Part shown: in pieces, positions 33,276-41,334 of the stretch | Layout: every line of letters starts with the position of its first letter | Numbering within the stretch: position 1 is the stretch's first letter | Notes under the pieces: model-generated | The model's input: only the letters and a program-made list of their open reading frames with translations | Databases searched by the model: none | What the model was told of the DNA's origin: nothing | From: an uncultured Bacteroidales bacterium | GTDB lineage: Bacteria; Bacteroidota; Bacteroidia; Bacteroidales; F082 | Direction: 5' to 3' | DNA: 64,000 bases | Assembly (NCBI GenBank): GCA_900317155.1 | Contig: ONFO01000002.1 | Location: 1-64,000 of the forward strand | Translations under genes and position numbers: made by a program

Positions 33276-33555
33276 ACATGTCTTTGTAGACACCATCCCT
33301 GCCACGTTACAGGAAAAAGTGATTTACGTGAGCATCAAACACAAAACGGTAGCCCATTTGTGTGCCTGTGGTTGTGGTCACAGGATAGACACCCCTCTTG
33401 ACCCAGAGGAATGGAAACTCACTTACGATGGAGAGCATATAAGCCTATGGCCGTCAATTGGCAATTGGGACCTCTCCTGCCGCTCACATTATTTCATCAC
33501 TGGTGATAAAGCCATACCCGTGGGGAGAAAACGCAAAAAACAATTGTTTTTATGA
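33256..33555 (+). CDS. DUF6527-family protein of bacterial ubiquitin-like systems
   Basis: The protein has 99 residues from ATG 33256. The frame from 33184 would be mostly a shadow of the E1-like gene. Recognisable blocks are KHVFVDTIPATLQEKVIYVS, HLCACGCGHRIDTPLDPEEW and SLWPSIGNWDLSCRSHYFIT, which define DUF6527. The Cys-x-Cys-Gly-Cys-Gly-His cluster suggests a metal site. These proteins lie beside ThiF/E1 and multi-ubiquitin genes in Bacteroidetes and other phyla. The role is not established to my knowledge. The overlap with the E1-like gene supports one operon. Confidence 0.75.
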   Translation: MRVKKYKHVFVDTIPATLQEKVIYVSIKHKTVAHLCACGCGHRIDTPLDPEEWKLTYDGEHISLWPSIGNWDLSCRSHYFITGDKAIPVGRKRKKQLFL

Positions 33556-33686
33556 CAACATGTCATTATCTTCCCACAGGCATCAAAATTGCATAGTTTT
33601 AGAAGTAGACAGGTACGAGTTGCCTTATACACCGTAGCGGAATCGGGAGGCCACCGCACATTATACAACTCTTAATTCAATTGTGT

Positions 33687-33923
33687 ATGAGAAAAGAAAT
33701 ACACATTGTTCCCAATCAAGGTAGAGGTGGATGGGATGCTAAGAGACAAAATGCAGAAAGAGCCTCAAAGCATTTTGAAACCAAGGCAGAGGCCATGGAT
33801 TGGAGCCGTGAACTTGCCAAGAAGGAAGGTCTCGAACTTATTCCCCATGGCAAGGACGGCAAGATTCAAAACCCAAACAGCTATGGTAACGATCCGTGTC
33901 CGCCTCGCGACAAAAGACATTAA
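33687..33923 (+). CDS. DUF2188-domain protein
   Basis: The 78-residue protein has IHIVPNQGRGGWDAKRQNAE, ASKHFETKAEAMDWSRELAK and ELIPHGKDGKIQNPNSYGND, the complete DUF2188 pattern (GGWxVK...RASxHFxTKxEA...HGxDGKI). Small proteins of this family accompany many mobile and accessory loci, with unknown function. ATG 33687 is chosen over the TTG two codons earlier. A terminator follows at 33940. Confidence 0.85.
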   Translation: MRKEIHIVPNQGRGGWDAKRQNAERASKHFETKAEAMDWSRELAKKEGLELIPHGKDGKIQNPNSYGNDPCPPRDKRH

Positions 33924-33939
33924 ATGTCGCTTCCTGTAA

Positions 33940-33968
33940 GAGCAGGCCTGTTTAGGCCCGCTCTTTTT
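33940..33968 (+). terminator. Rho-independent terminator after DUF2188 gene
   Basis: GAGCAGGCCT pairs with AGGCCCGCTC (one mismatch, loop GTTT) and is followed by TTTTTAT. Confidence 0.75.
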
Positions 33969-34024
33969 ATCTAGATCCCCACCCGGGCTTCTCCCGCTTT
34001 CTGCTGGGCCAGGCGCGCGGACTA

Positions 34025-34110
34025 TGGCCGACATGGCGGGGAAGCGGCCGCCCCATAAGGACAGGCCGCTCAAAACAAAAATGATTCACGGAAGATTTGC
34101 TTCCCTAAAT
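34025..34110. repeat. Palindromic repeat family B copy
   Basis: AAGCGGCCGCCCCATAAGGA then CAGGCCGCT form the hairpin core. It is followed by GATTCACGGAAGATTTGCTT, as in other copies. It sits immediately beside the second sugar-transferase tail. Confidence 0.65.
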
Positions 34111-34368
34111 CACCTCCCCAGCATATTCCATCTTCTTCCCCAGCACCGTACAAAATATTATCTGAATATCTTTGACAAAAGAATAATGCCGATAATAATA
34201 GCAATTCAGCCGTACCTTGTCGGGATAGGTTATCTTGTCGTATACCCCCCCATCCACCACCAAATAACTCCCCGTAACCCATCGCGAGGCATCGCTCAAG
34301 AGATAGATGCAGGCATTGGCAAAGTCCTTTAAGTTAACGAAGCCCAGCAATTGCAAGGCCTCGGCCAT
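34105..34368 (-). pseudogene. Chimeric remnant: SDR C-terminus joined to sugar-transferase C-terminus
   Basis: The frame starts with FVNLKDFANACIYLLSDASR followed by WVTGSYLVVDGGV, the end of a short-chain dehydrogenase. It then passes directly into TYPDKVRLNCYYYRHYSFVK and VLGKKMEYAGEVI, the end of a polyprenyl-phosphate sugar transferase. Neither catalytic domain is present. The second half is homologous to the remnant at 30582-30719. It shows that glycan genes once lay here and were lost by recombination. Confidence 0.75.
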
Positions 34369-34914
34369 AGTTGCTTCTTTCCAAAAAGCGGCCGTTCGAT
34401 AAAGACAGGCCGCATAGAGATTTGTTCCAGACGATGCTCAGCCGCAATCGTAGATAAGGCGAAGCAAAGATTAATAATAGATTTATGTAAGATTTGCTTC
34501 CCAAAATAAAATATTTGTTTCCCTATCCCCCTTCACCTTATCTCCATCAAATAATCATTCTTGGCAAACATTTTTCCATACTGAGGAACAAGCATCGAAG
34601 TATAGACTTCATTCCCTTTTATCCTCTCAACAACCGCTTTTGGGAAATTCCTTCAGCTCCTTCGACTCCTCAAACTCCTTCTTCCCACACGTCTTCAAGA
34701 CAACCAGCCAAGTCGTCTTTTATATCCAACAGCGGCCCTCCGATAAGGGCAGGCCGCTCAAAATTCATATTAGATTTATGTAAGATTTGTTCCCTATATC
34801 TCAACTCCAATACACTGGAAAACAATGCGGAGTCTGCTAATAAGTGTCGCGGTCAAGCTCTATATTCAGCATCCGTGGCATCCCATCAACTAGGCTTCAA
34901 AGCACTAATCCAGC
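34365..34914. repeat. Gene-free stretch with two more family B repeats
   Basis: Copy one (about 34365-34505) holds CGGCCATAGTTGCTTCTTTC, AAAAAGCGGCCGTTCGATAA, GACAGGCCGC, GCTCAGCCGCAATCGTAGAT and ATAGATTTATGTAAGATTTG. Copy two (about 34722-34790) holds CAGCGGCCCTCCGATAAGGG, CAGGCCGCT and ATTAGATTTATGTAAGATTT. The open frame at 34494-35000 on the plus strand is Pro/Ser-rich without family features, and I do not call it. Confidence 0.65.
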
Positions 34915-35103
34915 CTATTTCTTCAACTCCTCAAACGCAGCCTCAATATCCTCCAAAGCCACCATTCCACCCCACATGCGATGAACGTATTCAGGGGTGA
35001 TCAGGCTGGCTTCCATGGAGCATGATTTCCCTTCTTGTTCGATAAATTCCTTCAAACGAGCTGGGATTTCTTGTTTTGTGTTCGTATTCGATTCTGTTTT
35101 AAT
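34915..35103 (-). pseudogene. Possible gene fragment downstream of the aminotransferase
   Basis: After the stop of the aminotransferase gene another frame stays open and ends with EYVHRMWGGMVALEDIEAAF plus EELKK. This looks like real protein rather than noise (good amphipathic helix, no low complexity). It has no convincing start; the only ATGs are inside the aminotransferase gene or at 35016. It may be the C-terminus of a lost gene. I do not recognise the family. Confidence 0.3.
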
Positions 35104-35117
35104 TGTTTGTATTCTGT

Positions 35118-36377
35118 TTATTTCATATTTTTCATAATGCAATCCACGATGTATCGCACATCCTCGTCCGTCACCCACGGACCACTGGGCAGACAAAGGC
35201 CTGTCTTGAACAGGTTTTCGCTAACGCCATTCAAGTAGGCCGGAGCATCCTTATAAACAGGCTGTAAGTGCATGGGCTTCCATAGCGGACGGGCTTCAAT
35301 GCCCGCAGCATTGAGGGCTTTGCAGAGAGCGGTTACGTCAACACCCTTTCCAAAGGTGACGGTGGACAACCAATAGTTGCTGTCGTATTTGTTGGCCTCA
35401 GGAAAGCATGTCATCCCTGCGGCTAGCTGTGCGGTGGCTTGGGATCTATGCTTTCCGTCACCGCCCATAGATTCCTTGCAATCGCACAAGCCTCCCTGAG
35501 AATGACATGGGCTAGGGTCGTTCGGTTGACTATAAAACTGCACGCCCGAAACTCCATCCAGCAGCTCAACATACAGCTGATGGACGTGCTTGTGACGCTC
35601 GATATGTTCTTGCAGCACTGTCATCTGCCCTCTTCCTATGCCAGCGCAGATATTACTCATACGGTAGTTGTAGCCAATCACCTCATGTTGGTAATGCAGT
35701 GCGTTCTCGCGGGCTTGGGTAGCGAGGAAGATGGCCCTTTGCTTGGTGGCCTCATCGGGACAGATGATGGCTCCTCCCCCGCTGGTGGTGATGATCTTGT
35801 TGCCGTTGAAGGAGAAGGTAGCCAGCGTGCCAAAAGTGCCGCAGGGCCTACCTTTGTAGCATGATCCCATTGCATTGGCGGCATCCTCTATCACAGGTAT
35901 CCCATAGCGGCAGCTGATTTCCTCAATGGCCTCCCAATTGGCGGGCATGCCGTAAAGGTCGACAACGATGATAGCCTTGGGCTTGCAGCCCGTCTTGGCC
36001 ATGCGGTCTTTGATGGCTTGTTCCAACAGGAAGGGATCCATGTTCCAGGTGTCCTTCTCGCTGTCGACAAAGACAGGCTTGGCACCACAATAAGTGATGG
36101 GATTGGACGAGGCGCAGAATGAAAACGACTGGCTCAACACCTCTTCGTCCTTGCCTACACCCAGCAACATCAATGCCAAATGAAGAGCAGCGGTGCAGGA
36201 CGACAATGCCGCAATGTTTTTATTGTTGCCCACAAATGCCTCCAAATCCTTCTCGAACTCATCCACATTCGGCCCGAGCGGCGCCACCCAATTGGTGTCG
36301 AAGGCTTCCTTGATGTATTTCTGTTCAAGACCTGCTTCGCTCATTTTGGCGAGGCAAAGATAAATTCGATCACGCAT
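35118..36377 (-). CDS. DegT/DnrJ/EryC1 aminotransferase, PglE-like, with in-frame repeat insertion
   Basis: PLP-dependent sugar aminotransferase that probably converts a UDP-4-keto sugar to the 4-amino sugar (PglE step, between the PglF-like and PglD-like enzymes of this locus). It starts at ATG 36377 (MRDRIYLCLAKMSEAG). It has NWVAPLGPNVDEFE, DLYGMPANWEAIEEIS, IEDAANAMGS and the PLP lysine in FSFNGNKIITTSGGG. Residues about 289-324 (from CHSQGG to GMTC) are encoded by a copy of the family A palindromic repeat, in frame, inside a C-terminal loop before KYDSNYWLSTVTFGKG. It otherwise looks intact. Confidence 0.9.
   Translation of the reverse strand: MRDRIYLCLAKMSEAGLEQKYIKEAFDTNWVAPLGPNVDEFEKDLEAFVGNNKNIAALSSCTAALHLALMLLGVGKDEEVLSQSFSFCASSNPITYCGAKPVFVDSEKDTWNMDPFLLEQAIKDRMAKTGCKPKAIIVVDLYGMPANWEAIEEISCRYGIPVIEDAANAMGSCYKGRPCGTFGTLATFSFNGNKIITTSGGGAIICPDEATKQRAIFLATQARENALHYQHEVIGYNYRMSNICAGIGRGQMTVLQEHIERHKHVHQLYVELLDGVSGVQFYSQPNDPSPCHSQGGLCDCKESMGGDGKHRSQATAQLAAGMTCFPEANKYDSNYWLSTVTFGKGVDVTALCKALNAAGIEARPLWKPMHLQPVYKDAPAYLNGVSENLFKTGLCLPSGPWVTDEDVRYIVDCIMKNMK
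35406..35512. repeat. Family A palindromic repeat inserted in frame in the aminotransferase gene
   Basis: The ends are GCATGTCATCCCTGCGG (35406-) and GAATGACATGGGC (-35512), terminal inverted repeats. Inside are GCGGTGGCTTGGGATCTATG and CCCATAGATT, shared with the two copies near 15 kb. It adds about 35 codons without stop or frameshift. Confidence 0.85.
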
Positions 36378-36381
36378 AATA

Positions 36382-37647
36382 CTATCCAACAATTATATCC
36401 ACATAATTCCCAATCACATACTCCACATCTTCATCAGTAAGTCTTGTATGCAAAGGTAACGTCACCTCGTTCTCGAAGAGATGATAGGCATTCGGGAAAT
36501 CTTTGATGTCAAAACCAAGCGCCTTATAAGCCGTCATCATCGGAAGAGGCTTGTAGTGCACGTTGCAGGCGATGCCACGCTCGGCCATCTTCACGATGAC
36601 CTCGCGACGCTCTTGGTCGGTTCGACCGAGGAGACGGGTGAGATACAAGTGACCGCTACCTGCAAAGTTGGAACCATAGTGGTTGAGCACTGCCACAGGT
36701 AAGTCTTTCAAGGCATTGTCATACACTCCGATGATCTGGCGGCGGCGTTCCAACATCCCTTGATAGCGGCTCAGCTGCGCCAAGCCGATGCCCGCCATGA
36801 TGTCGGTCATGTTGCACTTGTACCATGGGCCAATTACATCATACTCCCACGAACCCAATTGGGTCTTGGCCAAGGCATCCTTATTTTGACCATGGAGCGA
36901 ATAGAGTTGACTCAAGCGATACAAGAAGGCATTCCATGTTTCACCCTCAATGGGCGGCACGGTAGTCCAGGCATCATACGTCACAGGCTCTTCGCCAAAC
37001 GGCAGGTTCCACACCAAGGCACCTCCTTCTGCAGTGGTCAGGTTTTTCACGGCATGGAAGCTGAACGAAGAGAAGTCAGCGATGGCACCCGCCATCTTGC
37101 CGTGCCATTGGGCGCCGAAGGCATGGGCGTCGTCGGCAGCCACGATGATGCGGCCGATGCGTTTCTGGATCTCATTGGCAGGATGGAACAGATGCTTCTT
37201 GGCCTCTACCACAGAAAACACCTTGTCGAAATCGCACACGATGCCGCCTAAGTCCACGGGGCAAATCACCTTGGTGCGTTCCGTGATGGCGTCGGCAAGC
37301 TTGTCGTAGTCCATCTCCACGCAATCAGGCTGTGAATCGACCAACACGAGCTTGCAGCCCACATGTTGGGTCACCGATGCCGAGGCGGTATAGGTATAAG
37401 CCGGCACGATGACCTCATCCTCGGGTCCCACGCCGATGAGCCGCAGAGCCATCTCCATGGCAGCTGTGGCCGAGTTGAGGCAAACAGCCTTGTTGGTTCC
37501 AATATAAGCGGCAATCTGCCGTTCGAATTCCTTGGTCTTGGGGCCGGTGGTAATCCAACCACTTAATATGGCTTCCGAGGCCAATTTAGCTTCCGCTTCC
37601 GACATATCAGGAGGCGAAAAGGGTATGTTTCTAAGTATTAAGTTCAT
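36382..37647 (-). CDS. DegT/DnrJ/EryC1 sugar aminotransferase
   Basis: The 421-residue enzyme begins MNLILRNIPFSPPDMSEAEA and has SGWITTGPKTKEFERQIAAY, the cofactor Asp-Ala-His in VAADDAHAFGA and the PLP lysine in FSFHAVKNLTTAEGG. These are the marks of sugar 3- or 4-aminotransferases for UDP- or dTDP-sugars. It lies just upstream of the PglE-like gene, so the locus probably makes two different amino sugars, or the two act on different keto sugars. Which sugar cannot be told. Confidence 0.9.
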   Translation of the reverse strand: MNLILRNIPFSPPDMSEAEAKLASEAILSGWITTGPKTKEFERQIAAYIGTNKAVCLNSATAAMEMALRLIGVGPEDEVIVPAYTYTASASVTQHVGCKLVLVDSQPDCVEMDYDKLADAITERTKVICPVDLGGIVCDFDKVFSVVEAKKHLFHPANEIQKRIGRIIVAADDAHAFGAQWHGKMAGAIADFSSFSFHAVKNLTTAEGGALVWNLPFGEEPVTYDAWTTVPPIEGETWNAFLYRLSQLYSLHGQNKDALAKTQLGSWEYDVIGPWYKCNMTDIMAGIGLAQLSRYQGMLERRRQIIGVYDNALKDLPVAVLNHYGSNFAGSGHLYLTRLLGRTDQERREVIVKMAERGIACNVHYKPLPMMTAYKALGFDIKDFPNAYHLFENEVTLPLHTRLTDEDVEYVIGNYVDIIVG

Positions 37648-37773
37648 TTATATAGACGATAAAACATTTCTTTAATTTAACGTAAGTTATCACCAATTGT
37701 CCACTAATGGTTCGTTAATTCTCTATACCAAGGCCACTAGCGATAATAGCGAAAAGGCGTTTCATGACACAAA

Positions 37774-38274
37774 TCAATAATTGACTTCTATTGTGTTCGA
37801 AATACGAAGATTAAAACTGGTATCTTTTTTAAACTGCTGCATAGTTTCTTTCAACGAATAATGGAAAACCGGGTGCTGGCGGTTGGCAGCATAGGCATAT
37901 CGTCGTTTAAAATCCTCGAAATAGTGGTTCATTTTAAACAACATGATAGTGTTGATTAGCTGCCCAACAGCTTCAGTCACCCAACTTGATGCAACATCCT
38001 TAAGTTCCACGAATGCAAGGTATTCCTTCCCCTCAAACAACATACCATCGCAAGTGCTTTCCAAATTACCGTCGGCTTGACGAATATCCATATTGTGGTC
38101 TATAGGCACAAACAGCAAGACATGTCTCTTGGGATTTTTGACAATTGCCTGATACTCATTGCCATTAGTTGTATGGGCAGGCTGACCATTGCTGGGATCA
38201 AAAATGCGGAAGTCCTCGTCGTCCCTTGCTGTCTCGGTAAAGTAAGCCTTGTCAAAAAAGTTAACCTGCACCAT
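37774..38274 (-). CDS. PD-(D/E)XK nuclease-like protein paired with an AAA ATPase
   Basis: The 166-residue protein contains STCDGMLFEGKEYLAFVELK followed by WVTEAVGQLINTI. The Asp, then Glu-x-Lys, then downstream Gln match the PD-(D/E)XK nuclease core. The rest is not recognised. The ATG at 38274 overlaps the TGA of the ATPase gene (TGATG), so the two are translated together; a GTG one codon upstream is an alternative. Two-gene ATPase-nuclease modules of this layout are common among phage-defence systems. That function here is inference. Confidence 0.55.
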   Translation of the reverse strand: MVQVNFFDKAYFTETARDDEDFRIFDPSNGQPAHTTNGNEYQAIVKNPKRHVLLFVPIDHNMDIRQADGNLESTCDGMLFEGKEYLAFVELKDVASSWVTEAVGQLINTIMLFKMNHYFEDFKRRYAYAANRQHPVFHYSLKETMQQFKKDTSFNLRISNTIEVNY

Positions 38275-39467
38275 CACATATCTTCCATTTCAAGCAGCTG
38301 TGCGAACACTTCATTTGTGTCGTTCAACTCACGGTTCAGCATGTTGTTGTCAGAAGGCATGTCGTCGTACCTCTCAAGTGGTGTTATTTTGCCGTCTTCG
38401 ATTTGATAGACGCAAACGTCGGCACCATTTATGCGAGAGTTGTGGGGCACAATTTGTTCCAAGCGATCAATTTGTTCTTGATTCTTTGGATTTATTGACA
38501 TCGCTTTGACCGCAAGTGTAGTGTAATCAATCAAATAAGGGCTATGGGTTGTAATGATCAATTGATTACCGGTGGTCAAGTTGTATGCTGCAAACAAATC
38601 ATACAATACGCTTCGCTGCGATGCCGGATAAAGGTTTTGCTCAGGCTCTTCAACAATATTGATGAATTTACCGTATGTCAGTAAAGAGGCTTGTTGGGCG
38701 AGGAGCAGCCGACGCATTTTCTCGTCAATGGAATTGTCGGCAAGAATATCGGCAATACGTTTTTCGATGGCATTGGTGACTTGAAGGTTGGGAGCAACTT
38801 GGTTGCCTGATTTCACAAGGGCAGAATCATAAAGTGTCACCAAAGACAACGGAATCAATGATTGGAAACCGCTAGCTGCCTCAGAGGTACGCACTTTGAA
38901 GCCATCGCCCGTGAGCCATGTGACATTGTTCAGCTTGTCGTATTGGAACACGAATCCATCGATGGGAAGTCGTATTCTACCAAGCATTGACCGACGGGCC
39001 TTGTCATATTCCGAGAAAAGCACAAACAGCGACTGTGGGATTTCCTTCAACAGATCGGGGTGCTCCACCACTGTGAGAAAATTACGCTCGGCGGGCACAT
39101 ACATGATTTTGGGCATCGGATAATCTGCTGTATCAGAAACGGCTTCTATTGAAAAGGACTCTGATTCGTAGTGAAAATTGTAGCGTGTTCCCGCAAAATG
39201 GATAATAGTTTCAGGCTTGAAATAATTCTGAATCCTATGGAACTCACATTGTTGACGAAAGAAAGCCGCGCTTTCGGTTTTTTTATTGAGGGAAAGGTCG
39301 CCGCGCACAAGACCTTTCTCCATCCAACTGAATGTGGAGATAAGTTTTGCGACGGTGCTTTTGCCAGCCCCTTGGTTGCCACAAAAAAAAGTAATGGGGT
39401 ATACTGGCATCATCCCACCATAACCTTCACCAATAGGCCCAAAGTTCCTTATTTCTATTTGTTGCAT
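38274..39467 (-). CDS. AAA (ABC/OLD-like) ATPase
   Basis: The protein has 397 residues from ATG 39467 (MQQIEIRNFGPIGEGYGG). The promoter at 39498 rules out the upstream ATG at 39500. It has Walker A GNQGAGKSTVAK, a signature-like SEAASGFQSLIPLSLV, Walker B in INIVEEPEQNLYP and the His switch in LIITTHSPYLIDY. These are the marks of AAA_15/AAA_21 ATPases of the ABC/Rad50/OLD group. It is coupled to the nuclease-like gene. It probably senses or handles nucleic acid in a two-component defence module. Confidence 0.8.
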   Translation of the reverse strand: MQQIEIRNFGPIGEGYGGMMPVYPITFFCGNQGAGKSTVAKLISTFSWMEKGLVRGDLSLNKKTESAAFFRQQCEFHRIQNYFKPETIIHFAGTRYNFHYESESFSIEAVSDTADYPMPKIMYVPAERNFLTVVEHPDLLKEIPQSLFVLFSEYDKARRSMLGRIRLPIDGFVFQYDKLNNVTWLTGDGFKVRTSEAASGFQSLIPLSLVTLYDSALVKSGNQVAPNLQVTNAIEKRIADILADNSIDEKMRRLLLAQQASLLTYGKFINIVEEPEQNLYPASQRSVLYDLFAAYNLTTGNQLIITTHSPYLIDYTTLAVKAMSINPKNQEQIDRLEQIVPHNSRINGADVCVYQIEDGKITPLERYDDMPSDNNMLNRELNDTNEVFAQLLEMEDM

Positions 39468-39497
39468 TGTTGTTGTTGACTTAGTAATGAGCGTTTG

Positions 39498-39505
39498 CAA
39501 AAGTA
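39498..39505 (-). promoter_or_regulatory. Promoter of the ATPase-nuclease pair
   Basis: The minus strand reads TACTTTTG, 30 bp before the ATG at 39467. Confidence 0.55.
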
Positions 39506-39608
39506 GAAAAAAAAGCCAAACCGCCTTTGAAATACACTATCATTATTTCCCTGAACCCCCGTATCATTCACGAAAAAGTTTTCTTTTGACTCTTCTTAGA
39601 AGAGTTCT

Positions 39609-40148
39609 TTAAACCATCCACATATCACTAACGCTATCCTTAAAATGAGGGTAAGCGTTACGTGCATCTGCCAGAATCTGCTTTTTCACCCCATCGTAAT
39701 CGATTCTAAGTGCATCAAACTCGGCACCGCACTTCCCGCACTGATAGTTGTCGAAACTGATAGTAAGCAAGCCTGTCTTACATTTGGGGCACTTAACACT
39801 TAAGTCATATATGTAGTAGCAACGCTCTTCATCGTCCCATCTCCATCTCCATTGCCATTGCTGTTTCTGATATATACCCGATGTGAATTCGGTAACAAAC
39901 GGAGGGGTTGGCTTGTGTGCATGTTTCTTGAGCAATGCCACACCAAGAACCACAATAAAAATGACAGATAAAACGATCCAAACACTCACTTTGAAACTTA
40001 AAACATTGAGCAATGCCGTACCGAACGACTCTTGTGAGCACAAACTCTTTATAGCCGAAACAAGCAACCCGCCCAACGCAACGATAACTGCCGCTATCAC
40101 TTTGCTCCACACCGGATCATGCCAAATGTTGCTCAGCTTCTCTTTCAT
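39609..40148 (-). CDS. Two-helix membrane protein with zinc ribbon
   Basis: The 179-residue protein has two hydrophobic segments (VIAAVIVALGGLLVSAI and VSVWIVLSVIFIVVLGVALL). A Trp/Arg-rich stretch follows, then a ribbon CPKCKTG...CGKCGAEF that probably binds zinc. Similar N-terminal two-helix proteins with varied soluble domains are common beside accessory genes. It could be an inner-membrane effector or sensor. The family is not firmly identified. It lies between the ATPase-nuclease pair and an orphan glycosyltransferase tail. Confidence 0.55.
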   Translation of the reverse strand: MKEKLSNIWHDPVWSKVIAAVIVALGGLLVSAIKSLCSQESFGTALLNVLSFKVSVWIVLSVIFIVVLGVALLKKHAHKPTPPFVTEFTSGIYQKQQWQWRWRWDDEERCYYIYDLSVKCPKCKTGLLTISFDNYQCGKCGAEFDALRIDYDGVKKQILADARNAYPHFKDSVSDMWMV

Positions 40149-40243
40149 AAGGTTGGCTTTCTGTTCTTTTGAGATAACGCGGCAATTACATTTCCGACGA
40201 CATCGTTGATGAATATGCTATAGTCGGAGCGTCATGAACCATA

Positions 40244-40435
40244 CTACTGTGCTACCACCGACTTTATCACCTCCACATACTTCCGCGTACCCACCTCGCG
40301 GGTAAGGTTCTCCAAGATAAACTGCCGACCATTCTGCCCCATCTCAGCGCACAGTTCCGATTGTTGCGACAACTCTTCAATAACACGGCCTATTTTCCAC
40401 CGCAAGCCATCTTTTGAAGAGGCCTGTTCCCACAA
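40244..40435 (-). pseudogene. Orphan C-terminal piece of a WbuB-like glycosyltransferase
   Basis: The 63-codon frame includes AEMGQNGRQFILENLTREVG and TRKYVEVIKSVVAQ, nearly identical to the end of the full glycosyltransferase at 43417-44676. The first codons (EQASSKDGLRWKIG) are unrelated. It closes the downstream side of the Cas2-like/ATPase insertion. Confidence 0.8.
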
Positions 40436-40455
40436 TGGAAATCAAGATAGATGTC

Positions 40456-41334
40456 TTATTTCCTCATTCCGAATTTCTCTCTCAGAATCTTAGCAATTTC
40501 TTTGGTCTCAGCCACATTGCGTCCTGTAGTCTTCACACGCATGCTGTAACCGACATCCTCCCAACATAGCACAATATCTATAAAGCCATTGTCATAAATC
40601 TTCAAAACATACTCACGATAATGTGGCTTAAAGGGAAGCGATGTCACCGCACCTTCCACGTATGGGTTGCGGTTAAGCAATTTCGCATGCTCTTTCAACT
40701 CACACTGGCCATGATCACCTTCCACGTCAACTGGTTTTTGCTCAGGCAGCATAGCGCTCTCAACCAATTTCACATTTCTCTCTTGCAGCCATTGGTCAAA
40801 AGCAGGCTTACGATGTGCGTGTTCTTTTTCTGAGCTATACACAAGCGGTGATGATATGCATGCCCAGCTCACATTTTTCTTCTTACCGTTTGAAGTCACA
40901 GACAATTCGAAAAAGTCACTCTGCCACGTAGCGCACGACTCAAAGCCCACACAGAAGGTATTCTGGCAATAGGCGGCATTGAAACCGTCAGCCTGAGTCA
41001 CAGTATTGTCACTCATTGTCACCTCTGCCGATGTGTCAAAATAACTCTGGAGCGAGATGTCATCATCCATATCTACCTGAGGTTGGGTAAAGAGTCCAAG
41101 GAGGGCCATTACAACGGGCTGCTTTGTATGCGCATTCAGGTAGTCCTGCAGGGTCATTGTAGGAGTCAACTGGATAGTGGTCATATCCCCAGCATGCCGA
41201 ACCTTGGTGATGTGTGTGTGCTTACGCACCTCCTTTACCATAACGAGAAAGTTACGCACCCTTAGCTCTGCACTCGCTTCAGAGGTACACAACGGCTGCA
41301 TCGACAGTTCATTGAAACAGGCAAAAGACTTCAT
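40456..41334 (-). CDS. Unknown protein, third gene of Cas2-like/ATPase operon
   Basis: The protein has 292 residues from ATG 41334 (MKSFACFNELSMQPLCTSEA). Its ATG overlaps the ATPase stop by 4 nt (ATGA). I recognise no family. The N-terminal 80 residues look like a small alpha/beta domain. The middle has a Cys pair and FELSVTSNGKKKNVSWACIS. The C-terminal part (LPFKPHYREYVLKIYDNGFI) is beta-rich and could bind another protein or nucleic acid. Tight coupling makes it an effector or specificity candidate for the ATPase. Confidence 0.65.
   Translation of the reverse strand: MKSFACFNELSMQPLCTSEASAELRVRNFLVMVKEVRKHTHITKVRHAGDMTTIQLTPTMTLQDYLNAHTKQPVVMALLGLFTQPQVDMDDDISLQSYFDTSAEVTMSDNTVTQADGFNAAYCQNTFCVGFESCATWQSDFFELSVTSNGKKKNVSWACISSPLVYSSEKEHAHRKPAFDQWLQERNVKLVESAMLPEQKPVDVEGDHGQCELKEHAKLLNRNPYVEGAVTSLPFKPHYREYVLKIYDNGFIDIVLCWEDVGYSMRVKTTGRNVAETKEIAKILREKFGMRK

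Noticed and set aside
34494-35000. 168-residue plus-strand frame
   Set aside because: It is Pro/Ser/Thr-rich, runs through family B repeat DNA and the antisense of a likely gene fragment, and has no ribosome site.
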